Positions 26,461 to 34,674 are shown, numbered from the stretch's first letter. The stretch is DNA of 64,000 bases from Castellaniella sp049673105 (GCF_049673105.1 NZ_JBATXG010000005.1:1-64000), one strand, 5' to 3'. The notes: generated from the sequence alone by a model not told the origin. A program made the numbers and translations.

Positions 26461-26524
26461 AATCGGTCCCCTGCGGACCGATTTGCGCCTGCCGCATCCG
26501 AGCGGCTTGCAAGCCGCGAGGTGG
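26461..26524. repeat. Bipartite hairpin repeat, copy D (after pstB)
   Basis: The variable hairpin AATCGGTCC-CCTGC-GGACCGATT (26461-26483) is followed by GCCTGCCG, then the conserved unit at 26498-26524, identical to copies A and B. The flank GGCCGGAC before the first hairpin is shared with copy A, so the repeat proper may extend from about 26450. Confidence 0.85.
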
Positions 26525-26563
26525 AGGGATGCGCCAAACCAAAGATGTCTCTGTCGCCCCCCA

Positions 26564-26596
26564 TTCACCCTCTGTTCATTTCCCTTCCGCTATCCT
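26564..26596 (+). promoter_or_regulatory. Candidate direct-repeat operator and -10 for the PepSY/two-component operon
   Basis: TTCA repeats at 26564-26567 and 26575-26578, one helical turn (11 bp) apart, are each preceded by T or G-T. A TATCCT -10-like box (26591-26596) follows 12 bp downstream. Direct repeats at this position relative to a -10 are typical of OmpR/PhoP-family binding sites, so autoregulation is plausible. The match is short. Confidence 0.35.
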
Positions 26597-26627
26597 GCCC
26601 CCATCGAATCTGAAAGGGGCTTGTCCT

Positions 26628-26984
26628 ATGCAACGTCGTCACGTATTGGCTGCCGTCCTGGCTCTGGGGGGGGTGTGGGCCACAGGCGCGCAGGCGCATA
26701 ATCATGATCGTGAAAAAGCGGAACGCCTGCAGGCGATGGGTGAAGTGCTGCCGCTGCAAACCGTGCTGGCCCAGGTCGCCAAAGATTATCCAGGACAGGT
26801 TCTGAAGGTCGAATTCGACGAGGACGACGGATGCAAGCGGGGTGAAACCTGTCCGGATCGCTGGGTCTACGAACTCAAGATCCTGCAGGATGGCGGGCGT
26901 TTGGTCAAAATCAAGGTCGATGCCCGGACCGGGCAGGTATTATGGGTGGGGCGCCGTCCCTTGCACAAAGAAGGATCCCACTGA
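26628..26984 (+). CDS. Periplasmic PepSY-domain protein
   Basis: The 118-residue product has a signal peptide (MQRRHVLAAVLALGGVWATG then AQA, cleavage about residue 24). A PepSY-like region occupies the rest: LPLQTVLAQVAKDYPGQVLKVEFDEDD, then WVYELKILQDGGRLVKIKVDARTGQVL. Two cysteines (CKRGETC) sit in the middle and could form a disulfide. PepSY proteins are often encoded with two-component systems and are thought to modulate them or act as inhibitors. ATG 26628 fits the signal peptide. Its stop overlaps the start of the response regulator gene by one base. Confidence 0.85.
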   Translation: MQRRHVLAAVLALGGVWATGAQAHNHDREKAERLQAMGEVLPLQTVLAQVAKDYPGQVLKVEFDEDDGCKRGETCPDRWVYELKILQDGGRLVKIKVDARTGQVLWVGRRPLHKEGSH

Positions 26985-27652
26985 TGAGACTGCTGGTAGC
27001 CGAAGATGAACCCTTGTTGGCGTCGCAGCTGAAAGCCGCTCTGGAATCCGCTGGCTATGTCGTGGACGTGGCTTCGGATGGCCCCGATGCGCAACATCAG
27101 GGGATGACCGAACCTTATGATCTGGTCGTGCTGGACCTGGGCCTGCCGGGGCGTGACGGCCTGTCGGTCCTGCGGGCTTGGCGCGACGCCGGTCGGCAGG
27201 TGCCTGTCCTGATTCTGACCGCGCGTGACAATTGGCACGACAAGGTGGCCGGCATCGACGCCGGGGCCGATGACTACCTGACCAAGCCCTTTCACCTGGA
27301 AGAACTGCAAGCGCGGGTGCGCGCCTTGCTGCGCCGGGCGGGCGGTCATGCCAGCACGGATATCCATTGCGGGCCGCTGACGCTGGATACGCGTCAGGCG
27401 CGCATCCTGCTGGATGGTGCGCCGCTGGACCTGACCAGCCACGAATACCGTGTGCTGGCTTATCTGATGATGCATCAGGACGAAGTGGTGTCCCGCAGTC
27501 AGCTGGTCGAGCATATCTATGCCCAGGACTTCGATCGGGATTCGAATACGATCGAGGTCTTTATCGCCCGCTTGCGGCGCAAGATTCCCGCGACCCTGAT
27601 CCAGACCGTGCGCGGGCTGGGTTATCGCCTGGACGCGGCTGCCGCGCCATGA
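26984..27652 (+). CDS. PhoP-like response regulator (OmpR/PhoB family)
   Basis: The 222-residue regulator has a receiver domain with phospho-acceptor Asp51 in VVLDLGLPGRDGLS, conserved Lys in YLTKPFH, and a C-terminal winged helix (EYRVLAYLMMHQDEVVSRSQLVEHIY, NTIEVFIARLRRKI, VRGLGYRL). The segment TARDNWHDKVAGIDAGADDYLTKPFHLEELQARV closely resembles PhoP rather than PhoB, QseB or PmrA. It overlaps the PepSY gene by one base and the kinase gene by four, so the three form one operon. The signal and the regulon are unknown. Confidence 0.9.
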   Translation: MRLLVAEDEPLLASQLKAALESAGYVVDVASDGPDAQHQGMTEPYDLVVLDLGLPGRDGLSVLRAWRDAGRQVPVLILTARDNWHDKVAGIDAGADDYLTKPFHLEELQARVRALLRRAGGHASTDIHCGPLTLDTRQARILLDGAPLDLTSHEYRVLAYLMMHQDEVVSRSQLVEHIYAQDFDRDSNTIEVFIARLRRKIPATLIQTVRGLGYRLDAAAAP

Positions 27653-29022
27653 GACGGCTGCGGGCGCCCTACCGGTCTCTGCGCCTCAGGCTGCTGGCCG
27701 GGGTGCTGGCCTGGGTGCTGCTCAGCGTGGCCGTGGCGGGGTGGGGGATCCAGCAGTTGTTTCGCCAGCATATCCTGGCTCAGCTGCAGTCTGAATTGAC
27801 GATCCATCTGGATCAATTGACGGCTGCCCTGCAGATCGGCGAGGACGGTCGGATCGCTCTGTCGCCGCTGCCCAGCGATCCCCGTTTCAGTCATCCCTTC
27901 TCGGGCCTGTACTGGCAGATCTCGGCGCCGACCCAGCATGACAAACCCGCCCAGATGCTGCGTTCCCGGTCTTTGTGGGACAGTTACCTGCCGGACGCGC
28001 CTGCCGAGCTGCAGCCGGGGCGGGATTTACGCACGACGGCGTCCGGTCCGGGTGATGCGCACTTGCAGGTGCGGATGCGCGAGATCGAGCCCGCCGAGGG
28101 GCCTTTTGACACGTTGGTGCTATCGGTGGCGGCGGATCGGGCCTTGTGGGCCGAGCCCATCAGCCGTTTCGACCGCATGCTGGGCATGGCGCTGGGCGTG
28201 CTGGTGCTGGGCATGCTGGTGGCGGCCTGGATGCAGGTGTCGTATGGCTTGCGCCCGCTGGTCCGTCTGCGCGGTCGGCTGGCGGATGTCCGCGAGGGAC
28301 GGGCCGACCGGATCGTTGGCGCATTTCCGACCGAGATCCGACCGCTGGTCGAGGATTTCAATCAGGTCTTGCAGCGCAATGAACAGAGCCTGGAGCGCGC
28401 CCGTCAGCAGGCCGGCAATCTGGCTCATGCCCTGAAAACGCCGCTGGCGGTCATGTCCAATGCGGCAGCCGCCGCAGACCCTGCTTTGCCCCAGTTGGTG
28501 GTCGAGCAGGTCGACACAGCTCATCGCCAGGTGGATTATCACTTGGCCCGCGCGCGGGCGGCGGCCGCCGTGCGCGTGACAGGCTTGCGCAGCCCCATTT
28601 TGCCGTTGCTGCAAGGGCTGGTGCGGGTGATGCAGCGGGTGCATGCCGAACGCGGCCTGCGCTACGAACTGGATGGCGTCGATGCCGATCTGGCTTTTCG
28701 CGGTGAAGCCCAGGATTTTCAGGAAATGCTGGGCAATGTGCTGGACAATGCCGGCAAATGGGCTAGCCATCGGGTGTGGGTTCGCGCCAGCCGCCGCGAT
28801 GGCGAATTGGAGATCCGCGTCGAGGATGACGGCCCCGGCTTGAGCCCGGAGCGGGCCGAGACGGTGTTTGAACGGGGCAAGCGCGCGGATGAGCGCACAC
28901 CGGGATCCGGGTTGGGGCTGGGGATCGTACGCGATCTGGCGGACCTGTACGGCGGCTGGGCCAGGATCGAGAAAGGGGCTCTGGGCGGCGCCTGCGTGGT
29001 GATCACGTTGCCGGCGGCGTAA
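27649..29022 (+). CDS. PhoQ-like sensor histidine kinase
   Basis: This is a 457-residue membrane kinase. Two transmembrane helices (about residues 14-35 and 178-200) bracket a ~140-residue periplasmic sensor region, followed by HAMP-like sequence. The H-box LAHALKTPLAVM has His260 and resembles PhoQ's SLKTPLAV. The ATPase domain shows the N box NVLDNAGKWAS, G1 EDDGPGL and G2 GSGLGLGIVRDLADL. ATG 27649 overlaps the regulator stop by 4 bases. The sensor region lacks an obvious acidic PhoQ-type patch, so the ligand should not be assumed to be magnesium. Confidence 0.9.
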   Translation: MRRLRAPYRSLRLRLLAGVLAWVLLSVAVAGWGIQQLFRQHILAQLQSELTIHLDQLTAALQIGEDGRIALSPLPSDPRFSHPFSGLYWQISAPTQHDKPAQMLRSRSLWDSYLPDAPAELQPGRDLRTTASGPGDAHLQVRMREIEPAEGPFDTLVLSVAADRALWAEPISRFDRMLGMALGVLVLGMLVAAWMQVSYGLRPLVRLRGRLADVREGRADRIVGAFPTEIRPLVEDFNQVLQRNEQSLERARQQAGNLAHALKTPLAVMSNAAAAADPALPQLVVEQVDTAHRQVDYHLARARAAAAVRVTGLRSPILPLLQGLVRVMQRVHAERGLRYELDGVDADLAFRGEAQDFQEMLGNVLDNAGKWASHRVWVRASRRDGELEIRVEDDGPGLSPERAETVFERGKRADERTPGSGLGLGIVRDLADLYGGWARIEKGALGGACVVITLPAA

Positions 29023-29057
29023 TCGAATGAACAAGGCGCATTCGGCGCCCCGGAAAC

Positions 29058-29085
29058 GACACTGCCCGCCGAAGCGGGCAGTGTC
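29058..29085. terminator. Bidirectional hairpin between the kinase gene and doxX
   Basis: A 12-bp perfect stem, GACACTGCCCGC-CGAA-GCGGGCAGTGTC, lies in the 78-base convergent gap. There is no T run on either side, but its position between two facing genes fits an end-of-transcript hairpin. Confidence 0.6.
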
Positions 29086-29100
29086 CGTGCGGGTCGGGAA

Positions 29101-29511
29101 TCAGTTCCAGCGCCCGCCGCGACCGCCCAGGCTGTAGGACCCGGCGCCCAGCAGAGCCACGGCGACGCCGGCGAACAGGAACATGCCCTGCAGTTCCAGC
29201 GCCCAGCCGCCGCTTTTGCCGATGGCGAACAGTTCGCCCATGTGGACCAGAACGATGGCGAACAGCATGTTCAGGGCGATGATCAGACCGCCTGCGCGAG
29301 TCCACAGGCCCAGGATCAGCATCACGGGCGCCACGACTTCGCCGATGTACACGCCATAGGCGATGAAGCCGGGCAGGCCGCGAGCATCCAGCATGCCGGC
29401 AATCCAGCCGACGCCGCCATCCAGTTTTGCCAGACCGTGCAACAGGATCAGAATGCCCAGTGACAGACGCAGTACCAGTTTGCCAAGATCATCGGTAGAT
29501 GTGGAAGACAT
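29101..29511 (-). CDS. DoxX family membrane protein
   Basis: This 136-residue protein has four hydrophobic segments (about residues 10-27, 47-68, 73-94 and 105-126). It matches the DoxX pattern: LVLRLSLGILILLHGLAKL near the N terminus and LGLWTRAGGLIIALNMLFAI in the middle. DoxX proteins are poorly defined; some relate to quinol oxidase subunits or redox stress. It is convergent with the sensor kinase gene and lies downstream of tRNA-Pro on the same strand. It is likely monocistronic. Confidence 0.85.
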   Translation of the reverse strand: MSSTSTDDLGKLVLRLSLGILILLHGLAKLDGGVGWIAGMLDARGLPGFIAYGVYIGEVVAPVMLILGLWTRAGGLIIALNMLFAIVLVHMGELFAIGKSGGWALELQGMFLFAGVAVALLGAGSYSLGGRGGRWN

Positions 29512-29531
29512 GGAGGGTTCCTTGATTGTGT

Positions 29532-29608
29532 TGGTCGGGGCGACATGATTCGAACATGCGACCCTCTGCTCCCAAAGCAGATGCGCTACCAGGCTGCGCT
29601 ACGCCCCG
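29532..29608 (-). tRNA. tRNA-Pro (anticodon TGG)
   Basis: This is a 77-base cloverleaf on the minus strand. Acceptor CGGGGCG pairs with CGCCCCG, the D arm contains AGCGCAGCCTGGTAGCGC, the anticodon stem-loop is CTGCT-TTGGGAG-CAG with TGG, and the T loop is TTCGAAT. The CCA end is encoded (29532-29534). Confidence 0.97.
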
Positions 29609-29647
29609 ACTGAATCAGAACGGCAGATTCTACCATGCGTGCCAGGG

Positions 29648-31546
29648 TTATTCGGGTCGGCTGTGCCGCAATTCCGGCAGCGTATGGGCATGGTGGCGAT
29701 AGGCCCAGGTGGGCCACAGCGCGTGGGCCAGGGCGATACGCGTCAGCGCGGGATCGGATTCCAGGGCAGTATAGCTGTCGGGTGCCGCGTAGCGGAAGAA
29801 CAGCGGCTGTTGCTGGGGTGCCAGCACCGCGAGGGTGTCGCCGCGCAGGTAGCCGTAATGGTCCTCGTACTGCATCATGGCGCGCCCCCCGGCATCCTGG
29901 CGTGTCAGGTCGTGGCCGATCATGGGGTGGGCATCGTCGATGCCGATCAGGGACAGCAGGGTGGGCGGCAGATCGATCTGGCTGATGATGCGTTCATCGC
30001 GGCGCGGTGCGATGTCTGCGCCCAGGATCAACGCGGGGATATGGAAGTGGCGCAAGGGAATGCGCTGAGCGCCGCCGACGCGGGCATCGTGATCCGCGAC
30101 GATCAGAAAGACAGTGTCCTGCCAGTAGGCGCTGGCCTGCGCCTGCTCGAAGAACCGACCGATGGCCCAGTCGGCGTAGCGCACGGTGTTTTGCACGGTG
30201 GCAGGGTCGCCTTGGACCGGAATCCGGCCTGCCGGGTATTCCCAGGGCGTGTGGTTGGTGACGGAAAACGCCAGATGCAGGGTGGGTTGCCCGTCATCCT
30301 GCGACAGCAGCGTGTGCAGCTTGTCGAACATATCCTCGTCGCTGGCGCCCCAGGTGCCGACGAAGGCCGGGGATTCGAAGGTCGGCAGGTCGTGCAGTTC
30401 GTCAAAGCCGTTGCCCAGGAAGAAGCTCTTCATATTGTCAAAGTGCGCTTCCCCGCCATAGATGAAACGCGAACGGTAGCCATGTCGGCGCAATAACTGG
30501 GCCAGGGTGAAAAAGCGGCTTTGCGCGTCAGTCAGGCGCAGGGCGGCGTCGGACAGGGTCGGCGGAAAGCCGGCGGTCACGGCTTCCAGGCCGCGCACGG
30601 ATCGGGTGCCGGTCGCGTAGGCGCGGGTGAAGTTCCAGCCGGTGGCGGCCAGCGCGTCCAGGCAGGGGGTCAGACCTGCGCCGCCCAGATTGCCCACGTA
30701 CTGCGCTCCCAGGCTTTCCTGGACGATCAGCACCAGATTGCGCGGTTTCGCCGGCTGCCGGCTGGCGGCCTGATGGTGCAGGGTCGGGATGTCCGGCGGG
30801 CCGGGCGGGATGCCGGCCTGTTCCTGGATGATCGCCTGCAATTCCTGATCGGGCAGATCGCCGTATACGTCGGCGGCGGATCGCTCGTTTTTGATGGCGT
30901 ACAGGGCGAACAGCACGTTGTACAGGGAATTCAGGGGCAGGGTGTTCAGCAGGCTGTCGCCGCACCAGGCGACCGACGCCGGGTTGATGGGGCGGTGTCC
31001 CAGGGTGCCGCGGATGGCCAGCACGATGGCGGCGCCGATCAGCAAGGTCATCCCGATGCGCCAGGGCCAGGCGGGCAGGGGGGTGGGCTGGGCCTGGGCG
31101 AATAGCGCGTGGCCCAGCCAGGCGGCCAGCGCCAGCGCGATCAGGGCGGCGCCCAGCACCAGCTTATAGCCCTTCCAGAGCATGCCAAAGACTTCTTTGG
31201 GATATTTCAGATAGTCCAGGTACAGGCGATTCGGGCGGCTATCGTATTCCTGGATGAACTGGGGGGTGGAGATTTCCAGCAGCGCGAACAGCAGCCAGAC
31301 CCCCTGCAGCCACAGACCTGTCAGAAAAATCGCAGTGGGATGGTCGCCCACCCAGGGTGCCAGCAGCAGTGGAATGCCGGCCCACATGGCGATCTGATTC
31401 AGATCGATGCGCAAGCCCCAGCGCAGGATCGGCCAGGGGCCGCCGGCAGCACGCACGCGCGGCCATAGCCAGGCGGTCAGCAGCAGGCGGCTGGCGGTGA
31501 GCAGCAGCAAAAGCGCCAGGATGAAGATGCCGATCTGGGTGAACAT
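29648..31546 (-). CDS. LTA synthase-family sulfatase-like membrane transferase
   Basis: The 632-residue protein has an N-terminal membrane domain with about five helices (residues 1-175) and a periplasmic alkaline-phosphatase-fold sulfatase domain (about 265-570). The domain begins NLVLIVQESLGAQYVG with the metal-binding Glu, and has the nucleophile region YATGTRSVRGLEAV with catalytic Thr. Later motifs are WGASDEDMFDKL and FLIVADHDAR (metal-binding Asp-His). This arrangement is that of LtaS/OpgB-type phosphoglycerol transferases, so the likely role is adding phosphoglycerol or a related group to a periplasmic or envelope polysaccharide. The substrate is unknown. pldA lies directly upstream on the same strand, with a 22-base gap. 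Confidence 0.85.
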   Translation of the reverse strand: MFTQIGIFILALLLLLTASRLLLTAWLWPRVRAAGGPWPILRWGLRIDLNQIAMWAGIPLLLAPWVGDHPTAIFLTGLWLQGVWLLFALLEISTPQFIQEYDSRPNRLYLDYLKYPKEVFGMLWKGYKLVLGAALIALALAAWLGHALFAQAQPTPLPAWPWRIGMTLLIGAAIVLAIRGTLGHRPINPASVAWCGDSLLNTLPLNSLYNVLFALYAIKNERSAADVYGDLPDQELQAIIQEQAGIPPGPPDIPTLHHQAASRQPAKPRNLVLIVQESLGAQYVGNLGGAGLTPCLDALAATGWNFTRAYATGTRSVRGLEAVTAGFPPTLSDAALRLTDAQSRFFTLAQLLRRHGYRSRFIYGGEAHFDNMKSFFLGNGFDELHDLPTFESPAFVGTWGASDEDMFDKLHTLLSQDDGQPTLHLAFSVTNHTPWEYPAGRIPVQGDPATVQNTVRYADWAIGRFFEQAQASAYWQDTVFLIVADHDARVGGAQRIPLRHFHIPALILGADIAPRRDERIISQIDLPPTLLSLIGIDDAHPMIGHDLTRQDAGGRAMMQYEDHYGYLRGDTLAVLAPQQQPLFFRYAAPDSYTALESDPALTRIALAHALWPTWAYRHHAHTLPELRHSRPE

Positions 31547-31568
31547 GCCGTGTCCTTGTCTTGCCCGG

Positions 31569-32777
31569 TCAGGGGACCAGGGCGATGCCGATGCGCACTT
31601 GCGGATCGCTTTTTTGTCGATAGCCCAACAGGGTTTCGCCGTATCCCTGGAAATACTGGACGTACAGGTGGCCGTTCATGTGCAGGAAGGTCCGTTGCAG
31701 CGGCCAGGCGGCTTCCAGCTGGGTGGCGTGCCCGCCGCTGCCCCGGCGGTACAGGCCGGATAGTACCAGGCCATTGTCCTGCGCCCAGCGCAGTTTCCAG
31801 TCGACGTAGCCCAGATAGTCCTGGTAGCGCATGTCTGGGTCGGTCGCAAAGTAGGCCTTGATCCGCGGCTGGAAGCTCAGGCGGCTGCCGCCGTCGAAAC
31901 GGTAGCTGATTTCCGGCTGCAGGTAGGCGTCGTTCAGGGAACGCGAGTCGTCATCGTCCTTGCCGTTGGATTTGTGCTCGATGCCCGTGTTCACCCCCAG
32001 GGACCAGCGTTTGTCGGCGGTTTCCCAGAGCGATTCCTGCGCCCAGAACAGGCTGGGATTGTAGGTCGTGTCGATAAAAGGAATGGAATCCGAATGCAGA
32101 TCCCACAGGGAAGTCTGGGTATAGCCGATGTACCAGTTGTCCATGAAGCTGGGGTGGGCCGGATCGGCGGGGCTGAAGGGCCGGTATTTGAAGCTCAACT
32201 GGAAGCGGGCGTTGGCGCCGTCGTTGCGGCCCAGTGCGAAATATACGGGCTCGTAGGGTGATAGCGCGTTGCGGAAGGTTTCAAAAGGGGACAGGCCGGC
32301 GGTGCTTGGTCCTGGGACCGGGGCAGAGGTGTCCGCCAGGGGCATCGGCGCTGCTGCCGCTGTCTGGATGCCGTCGGATGCATGGCCGACCTGCAGCGCC
32401 AGCAAGGTGTCGTCCGCGCCTTGGATGGTCAGGGTCACCAGCCCTTTGGCATCGCTGGGGACCGTGCCGGTCCAGGCCATGCGGGTAAAGGTATTGGCGG
32501 GCAGGTCAGCCGTATTGGCCGAAGTCCGCAGTTGAAACTGGGCCGGTGTGCTGCGGCCCTGCGCATCCGTCCATTGGCCGCTTAACGAGGCGGGGATGGG
32601 GCTGGCCAGCAGATTGCCGGTGTCGTTGACCAGCAGGCCTTCCAGGTCGACCACCGCCCCGGCGACGGCCTGGGGACTGCTTAACCGCAGGACGAGTTCA
32701 GCCTGTGCGGCAGGGGCCGCAGCGAAGCTCAGCAGGATCAGCAGGGAAAATACGGGGAAAAACCGGGGCGCGCGCAT
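31569..32777 (-). CDS. pldA: Outer-membrane phospholipase A (OMPLA)
   Basis: The 402-residue product has a signal peptide (ending AAPAAQA), a ~130-residue N-terminal extension, and a C-terminal 12-stranded beta-barrel region typical of PldA. The active site GIEHKSNG has His268 and Ser270; GSRLSFQPRIKAYF and GLYRRGSGGHATQLEAAW match barrel strands. OMPLA hydrolyses phospholipids in the outer leaflet when membrane asymmetry is lost. The start at 32777 (MRAPRFFP) gives a clean signal peptide; an ATG 11 codons upstream does not. E. coli PldA is 289 residues, so the N-terminal domain is longer than usual, as seen in some betaproteobacteria. Confidence 0.93.
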   Translation of the reverse strand: MRAPRFFPVFSLLILLSFAAAPAAQAELVLRLSSPQAVAGAVVDLEGLLVNDTGNLLASPIPASLSGQWTDAQGRSTPAQFQLRTSANTADLPANTFTRMAWTGTVPSDAKGLVTLTIQGADDTLLALQVGHASDGIQTAAAAPMPLADTSAPVPGPSTAGLSPFETFRNALSPYEPVYFALGRNDGANARFQLSFKYRPFSPADPAHPSFMDNWYIGYTQTSLWDLHSDSIPFIDTTYNPSLFWAQESLWETADKRWSLGVNTGIEHKSNGKDDDDSRSLNDAYLQPEISYRFDGGSRLSFQPRIKAYFATDPDMRYQDYLGYVDWKLRWAQDNGLVLSGLYRRGSGGHATQLEAAWPLQRTFLHMNGHLYVQYFQGYGETLLGYRQKSDPQVRIGIALVP

Positions 32778-32832
32778 GGTGATAGTTGGAAGAGGACTCT
32801 TGCCCGGCACTGTAGCATTTGCGTGCCTCGGC

Positions 32833-33603
32833 CTAGCGGCTTGCGATCAGGAAAAATCTGGGAATCGGTAACAGAACGGCACCGTCCGCCTGGGCCGGGT
32901 AGTCCGGCGCCAGAGCGTCGCGGTAGTCCTGTAGAAAGGCGGCATGGTCCTGCGGGGGCAGCAGCGCCAGGAAGGGCCGCAGGGCGCTGCCTTTGAACCA
33001 TTCCACGATGGCATCCACACCGCCGGGCAGGACGTGCCAGTAGGTGGTGCGCCAGATGTCCACCCGCTTGCAGTGCGGGGTGAGCAGGTCGTAATACCAG
33101 GTGGCCGGGTGGCGGGGGAAGCGGGTGCTGCGTTCGTCGCCGACGCGGTCTGCCCAGCGCGGGCTGGCAGCCACCTGGCGCATCACGGTTTTGACCGGCT
33201 CATCCTGATTGTCGGGCATCTGGACCGCCAGACTGCCGCCTGGCGTCAGGCAGGCCGCCAAGTGCGGAAACAGCGCCGCATGATCCGGAATCCACTGCAG
33301 CGAGGCATTGGCCAGGATCAAGTCATAAGGGTCGTCTGGCTGCCAGGCAGCGATGTCCGCCTGCTGAAAGCGCAGGCCGGGCAGCCGCTCGCGGGCGGCT
33401 GCCAGCATGTCGGACGAGGAATCCACGGCGGTGATGGCCGCATCCGGGCAGTGCTGCTGCAGGATCTCTGTGGAATTGCCTGGGCCGCAGCCCAGGTCCG
33501 CCGCCCAGGCGACTTCTTTCCGGGGTACCGCCGACAACAGATCCCGGACGGGGCGGGTACGTTCGTCTTCAAATAAGGTGTATTGCTTGGCCGACCAGCT
33601 CAT
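32833..33603 (-). CDS. tam: Trans-aconitate 2-methyltransferase
   Basis: This is a 256-residue class I SAM-dependent methyltransferase. It has the Tam features MSWSAKQYTLFEDERTRPVRDLL at the N terminus, SAM motif I AADLGCGPGNSTEIL, DSSSDMLAAAR, and ANASLQWIPDHAALFPHLAACLTPGGSLAVQMPDN. Central EPVKTVMRQVA and TTYWHVLPGGVDAIVEWFKGSALRPFL are also typical. Tam methylates trans-aconitate, which forms from cis-aconitate and inhibits the citric acid cycle. The broken multicopper oxidase ends 29 bases upstream. The Tam assignment is good for the family, fair for the exact substrate. Confidence 0.9.
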   Translation of the reverse strand: MSWSAKQYTLFEDERTRPVRDLLSAVPRKEVAWAADLGCGPGNSTEILQQHCPDAAITAVDSSSDMLAAARERLPGLRFQQADIAAWQPDDPYDLILANASLQWIPDHAALFPHLAACLTPGGSLAVQMPDNQDEPVKTVMRQVAASPRWADRVGDERSTRFPRHPATWYYDLLTPHCKRVDIWRTTYWHVLPGGVDAIVEWFKGSALRPFLALLPPQDHAAFLQDYRDALAPDYPAQADGAVLLPIPRFFLIASR

Positions 33604-33632
33604 GATGCGTTCCTCCTGGGGGATACTTTACG

Positions 33633-34251
33633 TCACCTTTGCATCCGTCGCTTCACCCGGATGGCCCCGGTCAAGCCCCGATAGACCTGTTCGCTGGTCT
33701 GGCCATGCGGGTGGGGGTGGTACCAGTACAGGCCTTCGACATCATCGGGGATCTTGAAGCGGTAGGTATGATTGGCCCCCGGCGCCACGGGGTCGCCGGG
33801 GTTGCTGTCCTGGTCGGGCCGCACGGGCAGACCGTGCCAGTGGATCGTGGTCGGTTGGGACAAATGATTTTGCAGCGTGATCTCGGCCTCGTCACCGGCA
33901 TGCAGCGCGATCAAGGGACCTGGAAATTGACCGTTATAGGTCCATGCCTGGGTCGTGACGCCGGGCATCAGTTCGATGTCGGCGGGGGCGGCGACCAGCG
34001 TCGCCTTGAACAGGCCGGGCCGGGCGGCGGTGTTGGCCAGCATGGCCGGTGCGGCGAAAGGGCGGCCGGACGGGATGGCGTCGCTGGTCGCCAAGGCGTC
34101 ATTGAGACATGCCAGAGGCCGATGCGTCGTGCCGCAGCGGGGCGCCGGGGGCGTGATGCAGGGCCTCTGCGCCCGGTGCGGATCGCGCCCCGGATGCCAA
34201 GGCCAGGCCGACCGAACCGGCCAGACTCGTCAGGAAGGTTCTGCGTCTCAT
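33633..34251 (-). pseudogene. Multicopper oxidase remnant (frameshifted, C-terminus deleted)
   Basis: From ATG 34251 the frame encodes a Tat-type signal peptide (MRRRTFLTSLAG...) and then runs into TGA at about 34108. The next frame continues the protein from about 34106: an N-terminal cupredoxin domain with VTTQAWTYNGQFPGPLI, the copper ligands HWHG, and YWYHPHPHGQTSEQVYRGLTGAIRV. It then stops at 33633. Family members have about 450-500 residues with three cupredoxin domains; only the first remains here, so two-thirds of the gene is missing. A one-base frameshift near 34106 separates signal and domain. The CueR-like promoter upstream suggests a former CueO-type copper-oxidising enzyme. Confidence 0.88.
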
Positions 34252-34315
34252 GAATTCGCTCCTGGGTGTGGACTTGCGCCATCTGCGGCATCAGGTATCG
34301 AGCAGACAGTTTTCC

Positions 34316-34346
34316 AGTCTGATCCTTGCCATGGGGGTAAGGTCAA
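34316..34346 (-). promoter_or_regulatory. CueR/MerR-type copper-responsive promoter
   Basis: On the minus strand, TTGACC (-35, 34346-34341) is followed by a long 19-bp spacer and CAGACT (34321-34316). The spacer contains the dyad CCTTACC-N5-GGCAAGG (34342-34324). A TTGACC -35, a 19-bp spacer and a CCTT...AAGG dyad are the hallmarks of CueR-controlled promoters such as E. coli copA and cueO. It lies 65 bases before the multicopper oxidase start. The -10 match is poor. Confidence 0.65.
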
Positions 34347-34399
34347 GGCGAATTTTGCTGTATGTATTGCGGCCCCGGGCGGGGCTGTTGGTGTTTGTC

Positions 34400-34476
34400 T
34401 GGCCCGCCCTACTGGATTCGAACCAGTGACCTACGGCTTAGAAGGCCGTTGCTCTATCCAACTGAGCTAAGGGCGG
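34400..34476 (-). tRNA. tRNA-Arg (anticodon TCT)
   Basis: This is a 77-base cloverleaf on the minus strand: acceptor CCGCCCT with AGGGCGG, D arm GCTCAGTTGGATAGAGC, anticodon arm ACGGC-CTTCTAA-GCCGT with TCT, T arm ACTGG-TTCGAAT-CCAGT, discriminator G and an encoded CCA (34400-34402). Confidence 0.97.
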
Positions 34477-34674
34477 TCATGCGGGGCATCGGCGGGCCGC
34501 TGGAGCGCGGCTGCTGCGGAGTGCCTGCGAACCCTGAATTCTAACGTGCAATCCGGGTCGGTGTTTTCCCTGATCCGAGGCGGCGTGGTCGACAATGTAA
34601 GGTCTCCGTAAGACCCGGCCTCTACCTTGCTTGGCGATAAGACCCCATTGCCATTACATAAGTAGGAGACCGAC

